From the NCBI RefSeq assembly GCF_014203095.1, contig NZ_JACHIG010000001.1:1302001-1366000 (forward strand): 64,000 nucleotides of DNA. Direction: 5' to 3'. Numbering within the stretch: position 1 is the first letter of the stretch; each line of letters opens with the position of its first letter. Below are positions 31,671 through 40,790 of this stretch, in pieces. The notes under the pieces were generated by a model that was not told the origin of the DNA, did no database searches, and saw only the letters and a program-made list of their open reading frames with translations. The DNA is from Prosthecobacter vanneervenii (GTDB taxonomy: Bacteria; Verrucomicrobiota; Verrucomicrobiia; Verrucomicrobiales; Verrucomicrobiaceae). Both the position numbers and the translations under genes were made by a program.

Positions 31671-33353
31671 ATGAATGCCCAGCACCTGCGCCGCCGGCCT
31701 CTGCCGCTTTGTTTGCACCTCATCTTCAGCGTCTGCCTCACGATGGGGACGGGCCTGCTATTCCACCCCTCCCCATGCCCAGCCTTTGAAGGAGATGAGC
31801 ACAAGGATCTGGGAAACATCTCCATCGCCGCGAATCTGGAGGCGCTGAAAGCCGCAGGCGGCGGCGGCAGGACAGCCGAGGCAAAGAGAGTGCTGGAGCT
31901 GTTCATGCAAGGCGTGCAGGAGCTGCCGGATCTCCCTCCTGTGACCTACGGAGACATCGTGCTGCTGGTGGACTACATGAAGGACAACTACCGCCTGCTG
32001 CACCGGCGCAGCGCCAGCGAGCAGTGGCCTGCGAATGCTGCGGAGACAGACATAGCCTACTTGCAAAAACTCACCAGCGACTGGCTGAGCAATCTGGGCG
32101 CTGCGCACGACAACCAGGACCACTTCCAAGGCCGTGTGCTCTACGCCTTCTGGTTCTGGCACAAGCAGGCGGTGGAGACGGCTGCAGAGGGCAACCTATG
32201 GGCGGCGCTGCTGATGAATGCGTATGCAGACCACTTTCTGCAGGACTCCTTTGCCCCGGGGCACATCATCTCACCACGCGATGAAAACTCCCAGGATGTC
32301 TATGCGACCATGATCCATGACGAAGGAAACCGCCACGCCATGCTCTGCCACCTGCAGAAGCTCTCCGAATGCCATCAGGCCCTGAGCAAGGTGCTGCGCC
32401 TGAGCGAAAAGCTCCACGCTGGCACCGTGCCAGAACTGGCGCAGAAGCTCAAGCGTGTGAAACTCCTGCCAGAAGTGGGACGGCAGCTCCTGCAGCACCA
32501 TGAATGGGAAAAGAGATTCTATGGCGACGACCAGCTCAACCGCGAACCCAGCCAGCCTGTGGTGATGGCCGCATACTGCACCCAGAGCGTGGGGGATGTG
32601 GTGGAATCCTATCTTTCCAATTCAAAAAAGAACTCCTTCACCAGATACAAATTCGAGCTGCGTTTTGCGGTTGCTGGCGGTCAGGCGGAGCTGATCGATG
32701 TCTGGCAGGACTACGGAGACATGACATGGAAGGCCCCCGCTAAACGTGACTTCTACGTCGGTCTGCCAGACAAGGAGGCCAGATATGGCATCAAGAAGGT
32801 TGCGGCTTCTGAAATCCCGGAGCGCATCATCGCCCCGCTGCCAAATTATGCCGCATTCAATCCAGCCTTTGCACTAAACATCGGCTATCAGGGATGGGCC
32901 ACCGGCTACGCCTCCGAGGTCCGGGCTTTGACCGAAGCCGAGATGATGGTATTGGGTGGGCGGTGGGACTATCTCAGGGACGACTTTTCCAAGGCCTACC
33001 TGCCGCGAAAGATAGACATGTTTGCCGTGACAGTGGGATACAGCGGCCTCTTTGACTCCGACACATCGGCCAACGGGATAGCGGCCCGGCTCATTCTCCC
33101 GATCAATCAGCTCAATCTTCAGCTCAGCCTGTACGGTGGCAGCCGTTATTACAGCGGCAACAGCTACGGCGGATGGCGGGACTATGAGGGTATCCGCCTG
33201 GACTGGGGAATGCAGATGGGCAATCTTTTTCTGGGGATCGGCCGCGACTTCTACCCCACCACGGGCGGCATCAAAGATGGCGTGAGCATTCAGGCAGGTC
33301 TGAGCCTGGCATTCCCGACATCACGCATCCCAGGTGTTTATAAAAGCTACTAG
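31671..33353 (+). CDS. Secreted zinc phospholipase C/nuclease-like domain fused to predicted outer-membrane beta-barrel
   Basis: The 560-residue product has a signal peptide ending near CPAFEGDEH. The N-terminal domain is helical and carries a histidine-rich metal-site pattern like zinc-dependent phospholipase C and S1-type enzymes: HKDLGN (His44), an NQDHFQGR segment, and AYADHFLQDSFAPGHI (His188, Asp192, His198). After about residue 370, alternating strands such as LNLQLSLYGGSRYYSGN and a terminal aromatic-rich strand suggest a small barrel or beta-repeat anchored in the outer membrane. The enzymatic class is inferred from motif spacing. It follows the 1013-residue secreted protein and may be delivered or displayed with it. 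Confidence 0.65.
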   Translation: MNAQHLRRRPLPLCLHLIFSVCLTMGTGLLFHPSPCPAFEGDEHKDLGNISIAANLEALKAAGGGGRTAEAKRVLELFMQGVQELPDLPPVTYGDIVLLVDYMKDNYRLLHRRSASEQWPANAAETDIAYLQKLTSDWLSNLGAAHDNQDHFQGRVLYAFWFWHKQAVETAAEGNLWAALLMNAYADHFLQDSFAPGHIISPRDENSQDVYATMIHDEGNRHAMLCHLQKLSECHQALSKVLRLSEKLHAGTVPELAQKLKRVKLLPEVGRQLLQHHEWEKRFYGDDQLNREPSQPVVMAAYCTQSVGDVVESYLSNSKKNSFTRYKFELRFAVAGGQAELIDVWQDYGDMTWKAPAKRDFYVGLPDKEARYGIKKVAASEIPERIIAPLPNYAAFNPAFALNIGYQGWATGYASEVRALTEAEMMVLGGRWDYLRDDFSKAYLPRKIDMFAVTVGYSGLFDSDTSANGIAARLILPINQLNLQLSLYGGSRYYSGNSYGGWRDYEGIRLDWGMQMGNLFLGIGRDFYPTTGGIKDGVSIQAGLSLAFPTSRIPGVYKSY

Positions 33354-33423
33354 CCCCCCTCAGCTCCCCGCCACCCCGCCACGGCATGCGGCTACGTTTT
33401 TTATTAAAACATCATCCCCGGTG

Positions 33424-34140
33424 CTACTCCACCACGGTGACGAGCGGGAGGGCCTGGCGGACTTTCTGGAGGTCGCCGCCGGTGATGCCGGTGCCGCCGA
33501 GGTCGAGCACCTTCAAATTTGGCCACGTGGTGAAGACCGGCAGGCTGCGCAGGGTGATGCCGGGCGCGCCGCGCAGGTGGATCTGCCGCAGGCGGTGCAG
33601 GCCTTTGAGCGAGGCGAGATGCGCATCCGTAAGGCTGCGGCTGCCGCTGAGATCGAGCGTGCGCAGACGCTGCACCTGCCCGAGATGCTGCATGAGCGCG
33701 GGATCAATGCTGCCGGTGCTGCGCAGCACGAGCACGCGCGGGCTGATGATGCGGATGGCGCGCCCGAGCTCGGCCTGGGAGGCCACGCCGGGGTCATCGG
33801 CCGCGGCGGTGAGGACGGTGGGGTAATTGAAAAAACGCAGCGCCAGCTGCGAGTCGCTCTCCTTGGGCGGAGTCAACGGGGCGGCGGTGTCGATGCTGCC
33901 GTCGTCCTCGATCTCGCTCTCTGTGGCGTCGTCGGCTTCTTCCTCCGCCTCGGTGTCAGCGGCGGCGGTGCCGGGCGGCGCGGGCTGCACCTCGGTCGTC
34001 CACGCATCAAAGCTGGCATGCGCGCTGGCCAGCGTGTGCAGCGCCCACATTCGCTGCCGCTCCTGCACCCACGCAGCCAGGCCGGCGGCGAAGATGACGA
34101 AGATCATGACTGCGGAGATGCCGATCCGTTTGGTGCTCAT
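33424..34140 (-). CDS. Membrane-anchored leucine-rich-repeat protein
   Basis: The product has 238 residues from the ATG at 34140. An N-terminal anchor (ISAVMIFVIFAAGLAAWV) is followed by an acidic linker and, from about residue 130, leucine-rich repeats: LRTLDLSGSRSLTD, LHRLRQIHLRGAPG, LKVLDLGGTGITG. Length per repeat is about 24 residues, as in bacterial LRRs, which form a curved binding surface in the periplasm. Partners are unknown. A second LRR protein lies at 57.4 kb. Downstream of its start lies the large repeat array. Confidence 0.75.
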   Translation of the reverse strand: MSTKRIGISAVMIFVIFAAGLAAWVQERQRMWALHTLASAHASFDAWTTEVQPAPPGTAAADTEAEEEADDATESEIEDDGSIDTAAPLTPPKESDSQLALRFFNYPTVLTAAADDPGVASQAELGRAIRIISPRVLVLRSTGSIDPALMQHLGQVQRLRTLDLSGSRSLTDAHLASLKGLHRLRQIHLRGAPGITLRSLPVFTTWPNLKVLDLGGTGITGGDLQKVRQALPLVTVVE

Positions 34141-34719
34141 GAGGTGCGGTGGGTGGAGGGTGAAAGGCGTGCTGCGGTGCGCGGGCGCACGCGGCGGGGA
34201 CGGTGTATGAACGGCTGGGGTGCGGGGGATGTTAGAGGAAGGGGGCGGGGCGTGGGGGGCAGCGGGATCGTTTTTGGGCTCGTTTGCCTGCTCTGACTCG
34301 TGCTGGATCCCATCGCGGGCGCGGGGCCGGGCGGCTGTGGGCATGTGCGGGGCTAGGTCGCGGGAGGTGGAGCAGTGTCGGCGGCGGCGGGGTGAAGGGA
34401 GGCGGCGGGGTGTAGAGAGACGGCGGGGTGCGGGGCGATGCGGTGCTGGCGTGTGGCGCGGGGCCTGGGGGCGGATCTTCGTTTCAAGCGCGGCCGGCAG
34501 GTGCGGGCGGGGGCTGCGGGGTCGCACTCCCCTGCCCCGGTGGGCTGAGGGAATCGAGAGCGGGCATGCGGGCGTCCGGGTCCTTTTTCATGGGCGGGTG
34601 CGGTCTGGCAGGTGATAAAAAGCACTTCACGGGCCGGGGCTTTCAAGATTCCTGCATTTTGCCCCGCCCACCGCCACCGCCGCTAGGGCTGGGACAGGTG
34701 GGGTGTATGCAGTGCAGGC

Positions 34720-35400
34720 CCCAGCGCTCTCTCACAGCCACGCACCTTTCTGCCCCGCAATGCCCAGCGCTCTCGCTCCATCCGCGAACACGCCGCAGGT
34801 GTGGGGATCAAGATGATCCCCCTCCGTCGCTGCGGCAAAGCCTCCGGCGGAGTGGGATCGTCCCGATCCCTCAACGCTCACGCAAAGACCAGCGCTCACG
34901 CGTCTGCACAAAGGGCCGGGGTCGCATAGACCAGCGCTCACGCACAGCCGCTCACCTTTCCGCCCCGCAATGCCCAGCGCGGCCGCTCCATCCGCAAACA
35001 CGCGCCTTGTGTGGGGATCAAGATGATCCCCCTCCGTCGCTGGGACGAAGCTGCCGTGTGCGAAGCCTCTGGCGGAGAGGGATCGTCCCGATCCCACACG
35101 TGCTCGCAAAGACCAGCGCTCACGCGTAGCCGCCCACCTTTCTGCCCGCAATGCTCAGCGCTCTCGCTTCATTCCGCAAACACACGCCCTGTGTGGGGAT
35201 CAAGATGATCCCCCTCCGTCGCTGGGGCGAAGCTGCCGTGGACGAAGCCTCCGGCGGAGAGGGATCGTCCCGATCCCTCAACGCTCCGCGATCACCCAGT
35301 ATTCCGCGTCTGCCAAAGGGCCGGGGGGTGCGCAAAGACCAGCTCTCAAGCGCAGCCGCGCACCTTTCTGCCCCGCAAAGCCCAGCCGCCCTGGTGTCAG
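34720..35400. repeat. Array of composite P1-P2 palindromic repeats
   Basis: Three composite units contain P1 (GGGGATCAAGATGATCCCC at 34803, 35013 and 35195) followed 40-60 bp later by P2 (GGGATCGTCCCGATCCC at about 34854, 35080 and 35261). Each is flanked by GACCAGCGCTCACGC-like and TTTCTGCCCCGCAATGCCCAGCG-like sequences. The 1.27-kb gap 34141-35414 holds this array and no convincing gene. Confidence 0.9.
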
Positions 35401-35414
35401 CCCTATCCCGGCAA

Positions 35415-35609
35415 CTACGCCGCCGCCGGCCGCACCACAAAGGCCTCCTCCACCTGCCAGCTGCGCGGCCCGGCATAGACCACCTTGCCCTCGATGTCCG
35501 CACTGTCGATGATCCGCACCTCCACGGCTTTGTACAACGGCGAAAGCGGATGCAGATCGCCCACATCGGGGTGGGATGGCAAAACAAGTGGCTCAAAGGA
35601 GGGCTTCAT
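35415..35609 (-). CDS. Small hypothetical protein
   Basis: The product has 64 residues from the ATG at 35609 (the open frame extends to 35660). The sequence MKPSFEPLVLPSHPDVGDLH and the strand-rich AVEVRIIDSADIEGKVVYA look like a compact beta domain. It begins after a repeat array and has no recognised family. Its protein-like composition contrasts with the arginine-rich spurious frames around it, which is my reason to include it. Confidence 0.5.
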   Translation of the reverse strand: MKPSFEPLVLPSHPDVGDLHPLSPLYKAVEVRIIDSADIEGKVVYAGPRSWQVEEAFVVRPAAA

Positions 35610-35873
35610 GGGGGGAGGAGCGAGGGGGTTAATTTTGGGAGTGGAATGACCTGGCAACACCCAAACTCTAGCCCTCCACCTCAGAAGATAACACTAAGGG
35701 TTCGCTTAATTTCCCTAGACTGATTCATGACCCCTCATCGCTAAAGATTCGGCGAATGCCGCCACACCGATGCAGCGCAGCAGGAGCATGTCATAGATGC
35801 GCCCTAGCCACAGCGAACCGCCGCAGTGCAGCAGCATAAGAGCAGCAGCACCACCAGTGAACCGCCGACCGCC

Positions 35874-36812
35874 TCACCCCTCCTCAAAGTAGTCCGAGTC
35901 CACCCGCTTGATGGCGATGGTCCGCACCGTGGACACACCCACCCCATGCTCAATCATGAGCTGGGCGAGGCGCGGGCCGTCGATGAGGATGATCTTGTGC
36001 GTGACGCCGCGCGCGTACTCGATGGCGTTTTTGTGGAAGTCGCTCGTGGTGATGAAGACGCCCTTGCTGGCGTGTTTTCCCGCCAGCGCCCCCACAAAGC
36101 TCTGGATCGGCTCCCGCCCCACAGTGCTCTGCCAGCGCTTGGCCTGCACGTAGATGACGTCCAGCCCCAGGCGGTCCTGGCTGATGATGCCGTCGATGCC
36201 GTGGTCGTTCGACTTCTGAGTGACCTGCGCCGCCTCCGCCCGAGAGCCGCCGTAGCCCATGGCAAAAAGGAGATCGACGACGAGCTGCTCAAACTTGTAG
36301 GGATCCATCCGCCCCATGATGTCCAGCAGCTCAGAAGCCAGCTGCGCATTGAGCTTCAGCTCCGCCTGCTCGATCTGGTCGGTGGGGGTTTGCTCGTTTG
36401 TGATGATGGCGGTATTTGCGGTCTACACGGGTGGTTCACCTTCCCCGTTTTCATGGTTCGGCAGCTGCGAGATTTTCTTCTGGAAGCTGGGATAGCGGGC
36501 GGCAAGCAGCTTGTTGTCGATGAGGGCAGGTTTTGTCTCCAGCAGTTTCTTGCCCTCATCAGTGATGAGGAGGCCGCCTCGCCGCGGCTTTTCCAGCAGC
36601 CCAGCCTGCTGCAGGCTCCACGCGGCCCAGCCTATGCGGTTAAAAAGATGGGTCTGCGTACCCGATGGCATGCGCGACGCGCGCTCCTCCGGTGTGATCC
36701 CCATGGCATCCGCGACGCGCTCCGTGGCCTCCTTGCGCCGCAGCTCAGCGTTTGCCTCCGCGAGAATGCGGAGCAGCGGCAACATCATTTCCTGGTAGGT
36801 GGGGATGGGCAT
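35874..36812 (-). pseudogene. mrr: Mrr-type restriction endonuclease interrupted by one in-frame TAG
   Basis: The segment from 36812 encodes the winged-helix Mrr N-terminal domain (PIPTYQEMMLPLLRIL), ending at a TAG at 36423-36425. Reading on in the same frame without any shift gives a linker (DQIEQAELKLNAQLASELL) and then the catalytic domain from about 36317: MDPYKFEQLVVDLL, GYGG, DHGIDGIIS with the nuclease Asp, and YVQAKRW, the QxK variant of the Mrr active site. The combined length of 312 codons matches E. coli Mrr (304). Mrr cleaves modified DNA. The single nonsense codon suggests a recently inactivated gene, an assembly or base-call error, or stop readthrough. The two parts may also be made separately. 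Confidence 0.85.
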
Positions 36813-37100
36813 GGCTACTGATGGAGGAGGTCAGAGCGATCGCCAAGATCTAACATTTTTTTCAAAGGCCATTTACGTCTAGTGCGAAACAGGCAGAATT
36901 ATTCATGCCGCTTCTTTTTTATGAAAAACGCCAGCTATTTATACTGATTTGTAGGTTCTGCACCTCTAGGTCGAACAATTCGCCTCGATGCCAACCACAG
37001 CTGTGTGTCGAAGCAGCACCCCGGCATATCCCATAGAATGATTCAAAACCCACTCTCCACGACGACCGGATTTTATTTCCAGCCTTAAACAACGTATTTC

Positions 37101-37697
37101 ATGGCTTTTCTCAATAAGACATTCCGTCCTCACCCATTCCGCAACAAAAAGTCACATTTCGATCCGTACGTAAAGGTGCGTGAAAGGATTTTTGCCGAAG
37201 TAAAGTTTCGCAGAGAACGACAATGGGACACGCTAAAATGGACGTGCCTGACCCAGGGAGCACTGCTCACAGCAGTCCTGACTTTCAAAACCAAATCCAC
37301 CGCACTAGAGACAATGCCCAAATGGGCTTTAGCCTGTGTCTCAATATTGATTGCAGCGACTTCCCTGTATAGAATCATTCACGATTCGATGGCAGGTGGC
37401 TTTTACAACAACATCTGCGCCGAAATGGACAAGACTTTTGATGTGCACTTTGATGACACAACAGCGAAGCCAATCTATAAAATTGAGCTGTTCGTCCGCT
37501 CCTGCTGGATTCACTTTTACCCCTGGTTCATTTACGTTCTCCGCATCCTGTATCGCGGAGAATGTTGGGCAAAAAAGCAGCCCGTGTTCATTTCTAAGCT
37601 GCATTTAAAACCTCGCATCAGAAACACGTTTTTGTACGCTCAGCTGCTGTTTATTCTGGCAACCACGATTGCACCTATCGCAATGTTGTATGCATAA
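37101..37697 (+). CDS. Small multi-pass membrane protein next to Mrr-type nucleases
   Basis: The 198-residue product has about three to four membrane segments: WALACVSILIAATSLYRII (about 75-93), a region around IHFYPWFIYVLRIL (about 137-150), and a final LLFILATTIAPIAMLYA. The N-terminus is basic. The gene and the 288 bp before it are more AT-rich than the surroundings, a sign of transfer. No family is recognised; the topology could be compared with SLATT-type pore effectors, without motif evidence. It lies between the broken mrr and the intact nuclease gene, which starts about 40 bp downstream. Confidence 0.55.
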   Translation: MAFLNKTFRPHPFRNKKSHFDPYVKVRERIFAEVKFRRERQWDTLKWTCLTQGALLTAVLTFKTKSTALETMPKWALACVSILIAATSLYRIIHDSMAGGFYNNICAEMDKTFDVHFDDTTAKPIYKIELFVRSCWIHFYPWFIYVLRILYRGECWAKKQPVFISKLHLKPRIRNTFLYAQLLFILATTIAPIAMLYA

Positions 37698-37738
37698 GAT
37701 GACTGACATCATTGCATTGAATTTCATACTATTCATCC

Positions 37739-38797
37739 ATGTCCCTCTGGCTCATCCGCGCAGGCCGTCACGGCGAATTTGAATCCAAATTTTTTGAGGA
37801 GGGTCGTGTCTACGTGACGTGGGGCGATCTACAGCTCAACCTCTCCAAACTGGAGGGACGCGAGGAGCTGCTGAAGGCGCTGGCGGAAGTCTACAAGGAC
37901 GCCAAACTCAACAAGCTGCGCAACTGGGCGGGGCAGCTCTGGCCCTTTGCGCACGCCATGCAAAAGGGCGACCTCGTGGTGCTGCCGAGCAAGACGCAGC
38001 AGAGCATCTACGTGGGGGAGATCACCGGAGACTACCACTACGAGCCCAAGGGGCCCAATCCCTTTTACCACTACCGCACCGTGAAGTGGATCGGCGAGGC
38101 GATCCCCCGCCAGCGCTTTGGCCAGGATCTGCTGCATTCCCTGGGCGCCTTCCTCACCATCTGCCGCATCCAGCGCAACAACGCTGAGGCACGCCTGAAA
38201 GCCATGAAGACCAGCGGCTGGGGCGAAGATCCCGGCAAGAAAGGGATCAAAGTGAAAACGAAAACCACCGCAGCGGCAGCCGAGGTGGAGGAGGAGCTGG
38301 ACACCGAAGACATCGATCTGGAGCAGGAAGGGCTGGACCGCATCGCCATGCTCATCGAGTCCAAGTTTGCCGGGCACCATCTCACGCGGCTGGTGGAAGG
38401 TCTGCTGCAGGCGCAGGGCTACACCACCTACCGCAGCCCGGAGGGCGCAGATGGCGGCGCAGACATTCTGGCTGGCATGGGCGCGCTGGGCTTTGGCTCT
38501 CCGCAGCTTTGCGTGGAGGTGAAATCTGAGTCCTCCCCGATCGACCGGCCCACCGTGGACAAGCTGCTGGGGGCGATGAGCAAATTCAGCGCGCCGCAGG
38601 GGCTCTTTGTCTCCTGGGGCGGCTTCAGACAAAACGTGCAGAAGGAGCTGGCCCAGAGCTTTTTCAAAGTGCGCCTCTGGACGCGCAAGGAGCTGCTGGA
38701 CGCGCTCTTTGCCCACTACGACAAGCTGGATGCCGACTTGAAAGCCGAGTTGCCTCTGAAGCGCATCTGGACCGTGGCCGCACAGGAGGAGGAATGA
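37739..38797 (+). CDS. Restriction endonuclease: EVE/PUA-like N-terminus plus Mrr-type nuclease domain
   Basis: This 352-residue protein begins SLWLIRAGRHGEFE and continues through VYVTWGDLQLNL and MQKGDLVVLPS, the pattern of EVE/PUA-like modified-base readers (about 1-125). An acidic, Lys-rich linker leads to a nuclease domain (about 215-330) with HHLTRLVEGLLQAQGYTTY, a GADGGADILA motif with the catalytic Asp, and LCVEVKSES, the ExK active-site strand, then a QxK-less tail. Combined domains suggest cleavage of DNA with modified bases (type IV-like). A strong SD (GGAGGAGGAAT) near its end leads into the next gene. Confidence 0.82.
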   Translation: MSLWLIRAGRHGEFESKFFEEGRVYVTWGDLQLNLSKLEGREELLKALAEVYKDAKLNKLRNWAGQLWPFAHAMQKGDLVVLPSKTQQSIYVGEITGDYHYEPKGPNPFYHYRTVKWIGEAIPRQRFGQDLLHSLGAFLTICRIQRNNAEARLKAMKTSGWGEDPGKKGIKVKTKTTAAAAEVEEELDTEDIDLEQEGLDRIAMLIESKFAGHHLTRLVEGLLQAQGYTTYRSPEGADGGADILAGMGALGFGSPQLCVEVKSESSPIDRPTVDKLLGAMSKFSAPQGLFVSWGGFRQNVQKELAQSFFKVRLWTRKELLDALFAHYDKLDADLKAELPLKRIWTVAAQEEE

Positions 38798-38801
38798 TAC
38801 G

Positions 38802-39161
38802 ATGAATGCTGACAACGATACCGCGCTCGTCTCCGCCTATAGAAAATCCAAGGCCACTGTGGTCACGCAGAAGGGATTCGGCTTGAAGCTTGGCAGCCCT
38901 TTGCGGGACCGCTGGGTAACTCCGGGTGTGCAGCATGTGCGGCTGGAACTCGAAGGCATTTCAAGACCGCTCGAAGTAAGCTTGCTCAAAGGTTTCTGGA
39001 ATGAGTGCGCCGAGTTCATGCACGAGGACATTTATGAGTGGATAGCGAGCCAAGGTCTGGCGATTCCATGGCCGTCGGGCAAACCGCACCACTTTGAGAT
39101 GGCAAGGATCAGCGGCACTGAGTTTCGCGTACGGCGGCTACGGAGCCCCGCTGGAGGGTAG
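38802..39161 (+). CDS. Small hypothetical protein translationally linked to nuclease gene
   Basis: This 119-residue protein starts 4 bp after the nuclease stop, with an SD (GGAGGAGG) inside the nuclease gene, so the pair is an operon. The sequence has a basic N-terminus (SAYRKSKATVVTQKGFGL), a VRLELEGISRPLEVSL strand pair and a helix FWNECAEFMHEDIYEWI. It is not a recognised family. Its size and position would suit an accessory or antitoxin-like partner of the nuclease, but this is inference. Confidence 0.6.
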   Translation: MNADNDTALVSAYRKSKATVVTQKGFGLKLGSPLRDRWVTPGVQHVRLELEGISRPLEVSLLKGFWNECAEFMHEDIYEWIASQGLAIPWPSGKPHHFEMARISGTEFRVRRLRSPAGG

Positions 39162-39197
39162 ATATGATGGCTCCCACCTTTACTCCGAGCCGCCCCC

Positions 39198-40100
39198 TCA
39201 CAAATCCTTATCCCGCTCCCCTTCCCCGAAGCTGGCAGACTTGTACTTGCCAGTCATGCGGAAGTCGCGGGCCTGATGGATGGCGGTGGTGAGCTGGGGC
39301 ATGGCCTTGAGGGTGGCGGGTGGTACGGAGCCGATGAGGGCATCGATCACGACAGGAACTCCTTGGGAGTTGATACGGATGTTTCCCGGATGCAGATCTC
39401 CGACGAGCCAGGCCTCTTCATCGCCCCAGAAGAGATAGACAGGCATGCCCAGCGGGCAGGTGGGGCGCACGGCCTTCATCATGCTGACGGCGGTGAGGCT
39501 GTCTGAAGTAAAGTCCTTGTACATCTGACAGAAGGGCTGCTTGGCGATGAGAAAGTCGCCGGTGTCGCTGAGGCCCACGATCTCGGTGGGGCAGGCACCG
39601 GCTTCGTGCAGGAGGCGGAGCTTTTGCACGGTATCGAGCAGCGTGGCATCCACCTGCTCCAGCCTGAAATGGAAGTCGTCATCACGGCAAAACTCGAGCT
39701 TCTGCCCGAGGGCGCCGTTGGCACGAAGATCGAAGAGCTTGTACACGCAGCGGGTGTCGGCATCGAGCCAGGCACTGGCTTCCTTGCCTTCATTCAGACG
39801 CTGCAACTGCCGGGAGGCGAGTGCGCTGAGCTCGTCGAAGTAAAACCCGAGACGGTCGAGCGAGACTAGCGGGACGTCCCAGAGCTTTGACTCTGCGGCA
39901 ACAGTGGCCTGCCAAACATCAGGCGAAAGCGATTGCCGGGATGGAGTTGTTCGATGAGTTTCCTGGATTCCACGCGCTCGTTGACGATTGATTCGTGTGC
40001 AAATGCGCCACTGCTCCACAGAGAGGGTGTCTCCGGTGATGGCTGTGGGACAGCCTGTGCGGAAGTCGAATTCGTATTGGTCGGGCGGCTGGTCATTCAA
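39198..40100 (-). CDS. Kinase-fold protein of unknown substrate
   Basis: The 300-residue product begins with a TTG at 40100; no in-frame ATG precedes it, and an upstream ATG at 40131 in another frame ends after 12 codons (MVKPDPVATALE) across the start, which could mean coupling or a frameshift. The C-terminal part has protein/aminoglycoside-kinase-like motifs: LVGDLHPGNIRIN (catalytic D-x-H-x-x-N) and VVIDALIG (metal-binding Asp), with a preceding FLIAKQPFCQMY and YKLFDLRANG that may hold the ATP-binding lysine. This resembles bacterial atypical kinases seen beside restriction and toxin genes. Targets are unknown; convergent with the nuclease operon. Confidence 0.65.
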   Translation of the reverse strand: MNDQPPDQYEFDFRTGCPTAITGDTLSVEQWRICTRINRQRARGIQETHRTTPSRQSLSPDVWQATVAAESKLWDVPLVSLDRLGFYFDELSALASRQLQRLNEGKEASAWLDADTRCVYKLFDLRANGALGQKLEFCRDDDFHFRLEQVDATLLDTVQKLRLLHEAGACPTEIVGLSDTGDFLIAKQPFCQMYKDFTSDSLTAVSMMKAVRPTCPLGMPVYLFWGDEEAWLVGDLHPGNIRINSQGVPVVIDALIGSVPPATLKAMPQLTTAIHQARDFRMTGKYKSASFGEGERDKDL

Positions 40101-40337
40101 GGGCGGTGGCGACGGGATCTGGTTTTACCATCTACGGCTGGCGGCTGTCAATCATGCTAACGCTTTTTCGGGAAGCACGGGATGTGCCAGTGACAAAGAG
40201 TCACACTCCAGTGAAGGCCGGAAGCCTTTGACCAGCCAGGCTCAACCCCGCCTCCACTGTGCTCTTCCAAGGTTCGAGTTCTTGCCAGGTAATGAGGATG
40301 CCAGATTCAACCCACATTCTCAGCGCTGAAATTCTTT

Positions 40338-40790
40338 TCACACCAACCGCGGATCAAAGCTGAACGGCACCGGCTTCCCGATGGCGATCTTCCTGAAATC
40401 CGGGTGAGTGGGATTGAGGAGGTAGTTGGGCTCGGCGGGGATGATGACGCTGGGGAGTTGCAGGATGGCGGAGCGGGACTCGCGGGCCCAGTGGTCGCCT
40501 AGGGCCTGGGTGGAGGGCGGGGCGGGCTGCTCGGCCCAGTCGGGCGGGAGTACGGGGGGCGTCTCCACCAGCGTGGAGTCAAACTCCACCGGGATGACCA
40601 CATACTTGAAGAGCACCGGCGGATTCAGATGCACCAGCGACTCCAGCACCGCCAGCGCCTGCGTGCTGCTGGTGTACACGAGGCTCACGCCGGGGGAGTT
40701 CCACCGCCCGCCAAAAAGCCGCGCCCCCTCGCCACTGAAGGCGGTGGCCGCGTGCTTTTCCTTCACGATGCGCCAGGCCTTCAGCTTCAT
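40338..40790 (-). CDS. RES-domain toxin
   Basis: The protein has 150 residues from the ATG at 40790. It opens AWRIVKEKHAATAFSGEGA and has GGRWNSPG, the Arg-Gly-Ser-rich RES signature (RES is named for Arg, Glu and Ser). Tyr/Ser and Glu follow in VYTSSTQALAVLESL. RES toxins such as MbcT and ParT degrade NAD or ADP-ribosylate metabolic enzymes. The gene overlaps the upstream antitoxin by ATGA, the usual toxin-second order of RES/Xre modules. The C-terminus HPDFRKIAIGKPVPFSFDPRL is typical. Family and module are confident; the substrate is not determined. Confidence 0.92.
   Translation of the reverse strand: MKLKAWRIVKEKHAATAFSGEGARLFGGRWNSPGVSLVYTSSTQALAVLESLVHLNPPVLFKYVVIPVEFDSTLVETPPVLPPDWAEQPAPPSTQALGDHWARESRSAILQLPSVIIPAEPNYLLNPTHPDFRKIAIGKPVPFSFDPRLV

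Noticed and set aside
34428-35151. Several open frames in the 34.1-35.4 kb gap
   Set aside because: They only read through palindromic repeats and are Arg/Ser/Pro-rich.
34720-35400. Possible CRISPR array
   Set aside because: Repeats are long palindromic composites with conserved flanks, three units of irregular length and no distinct spacers; no cas genes.
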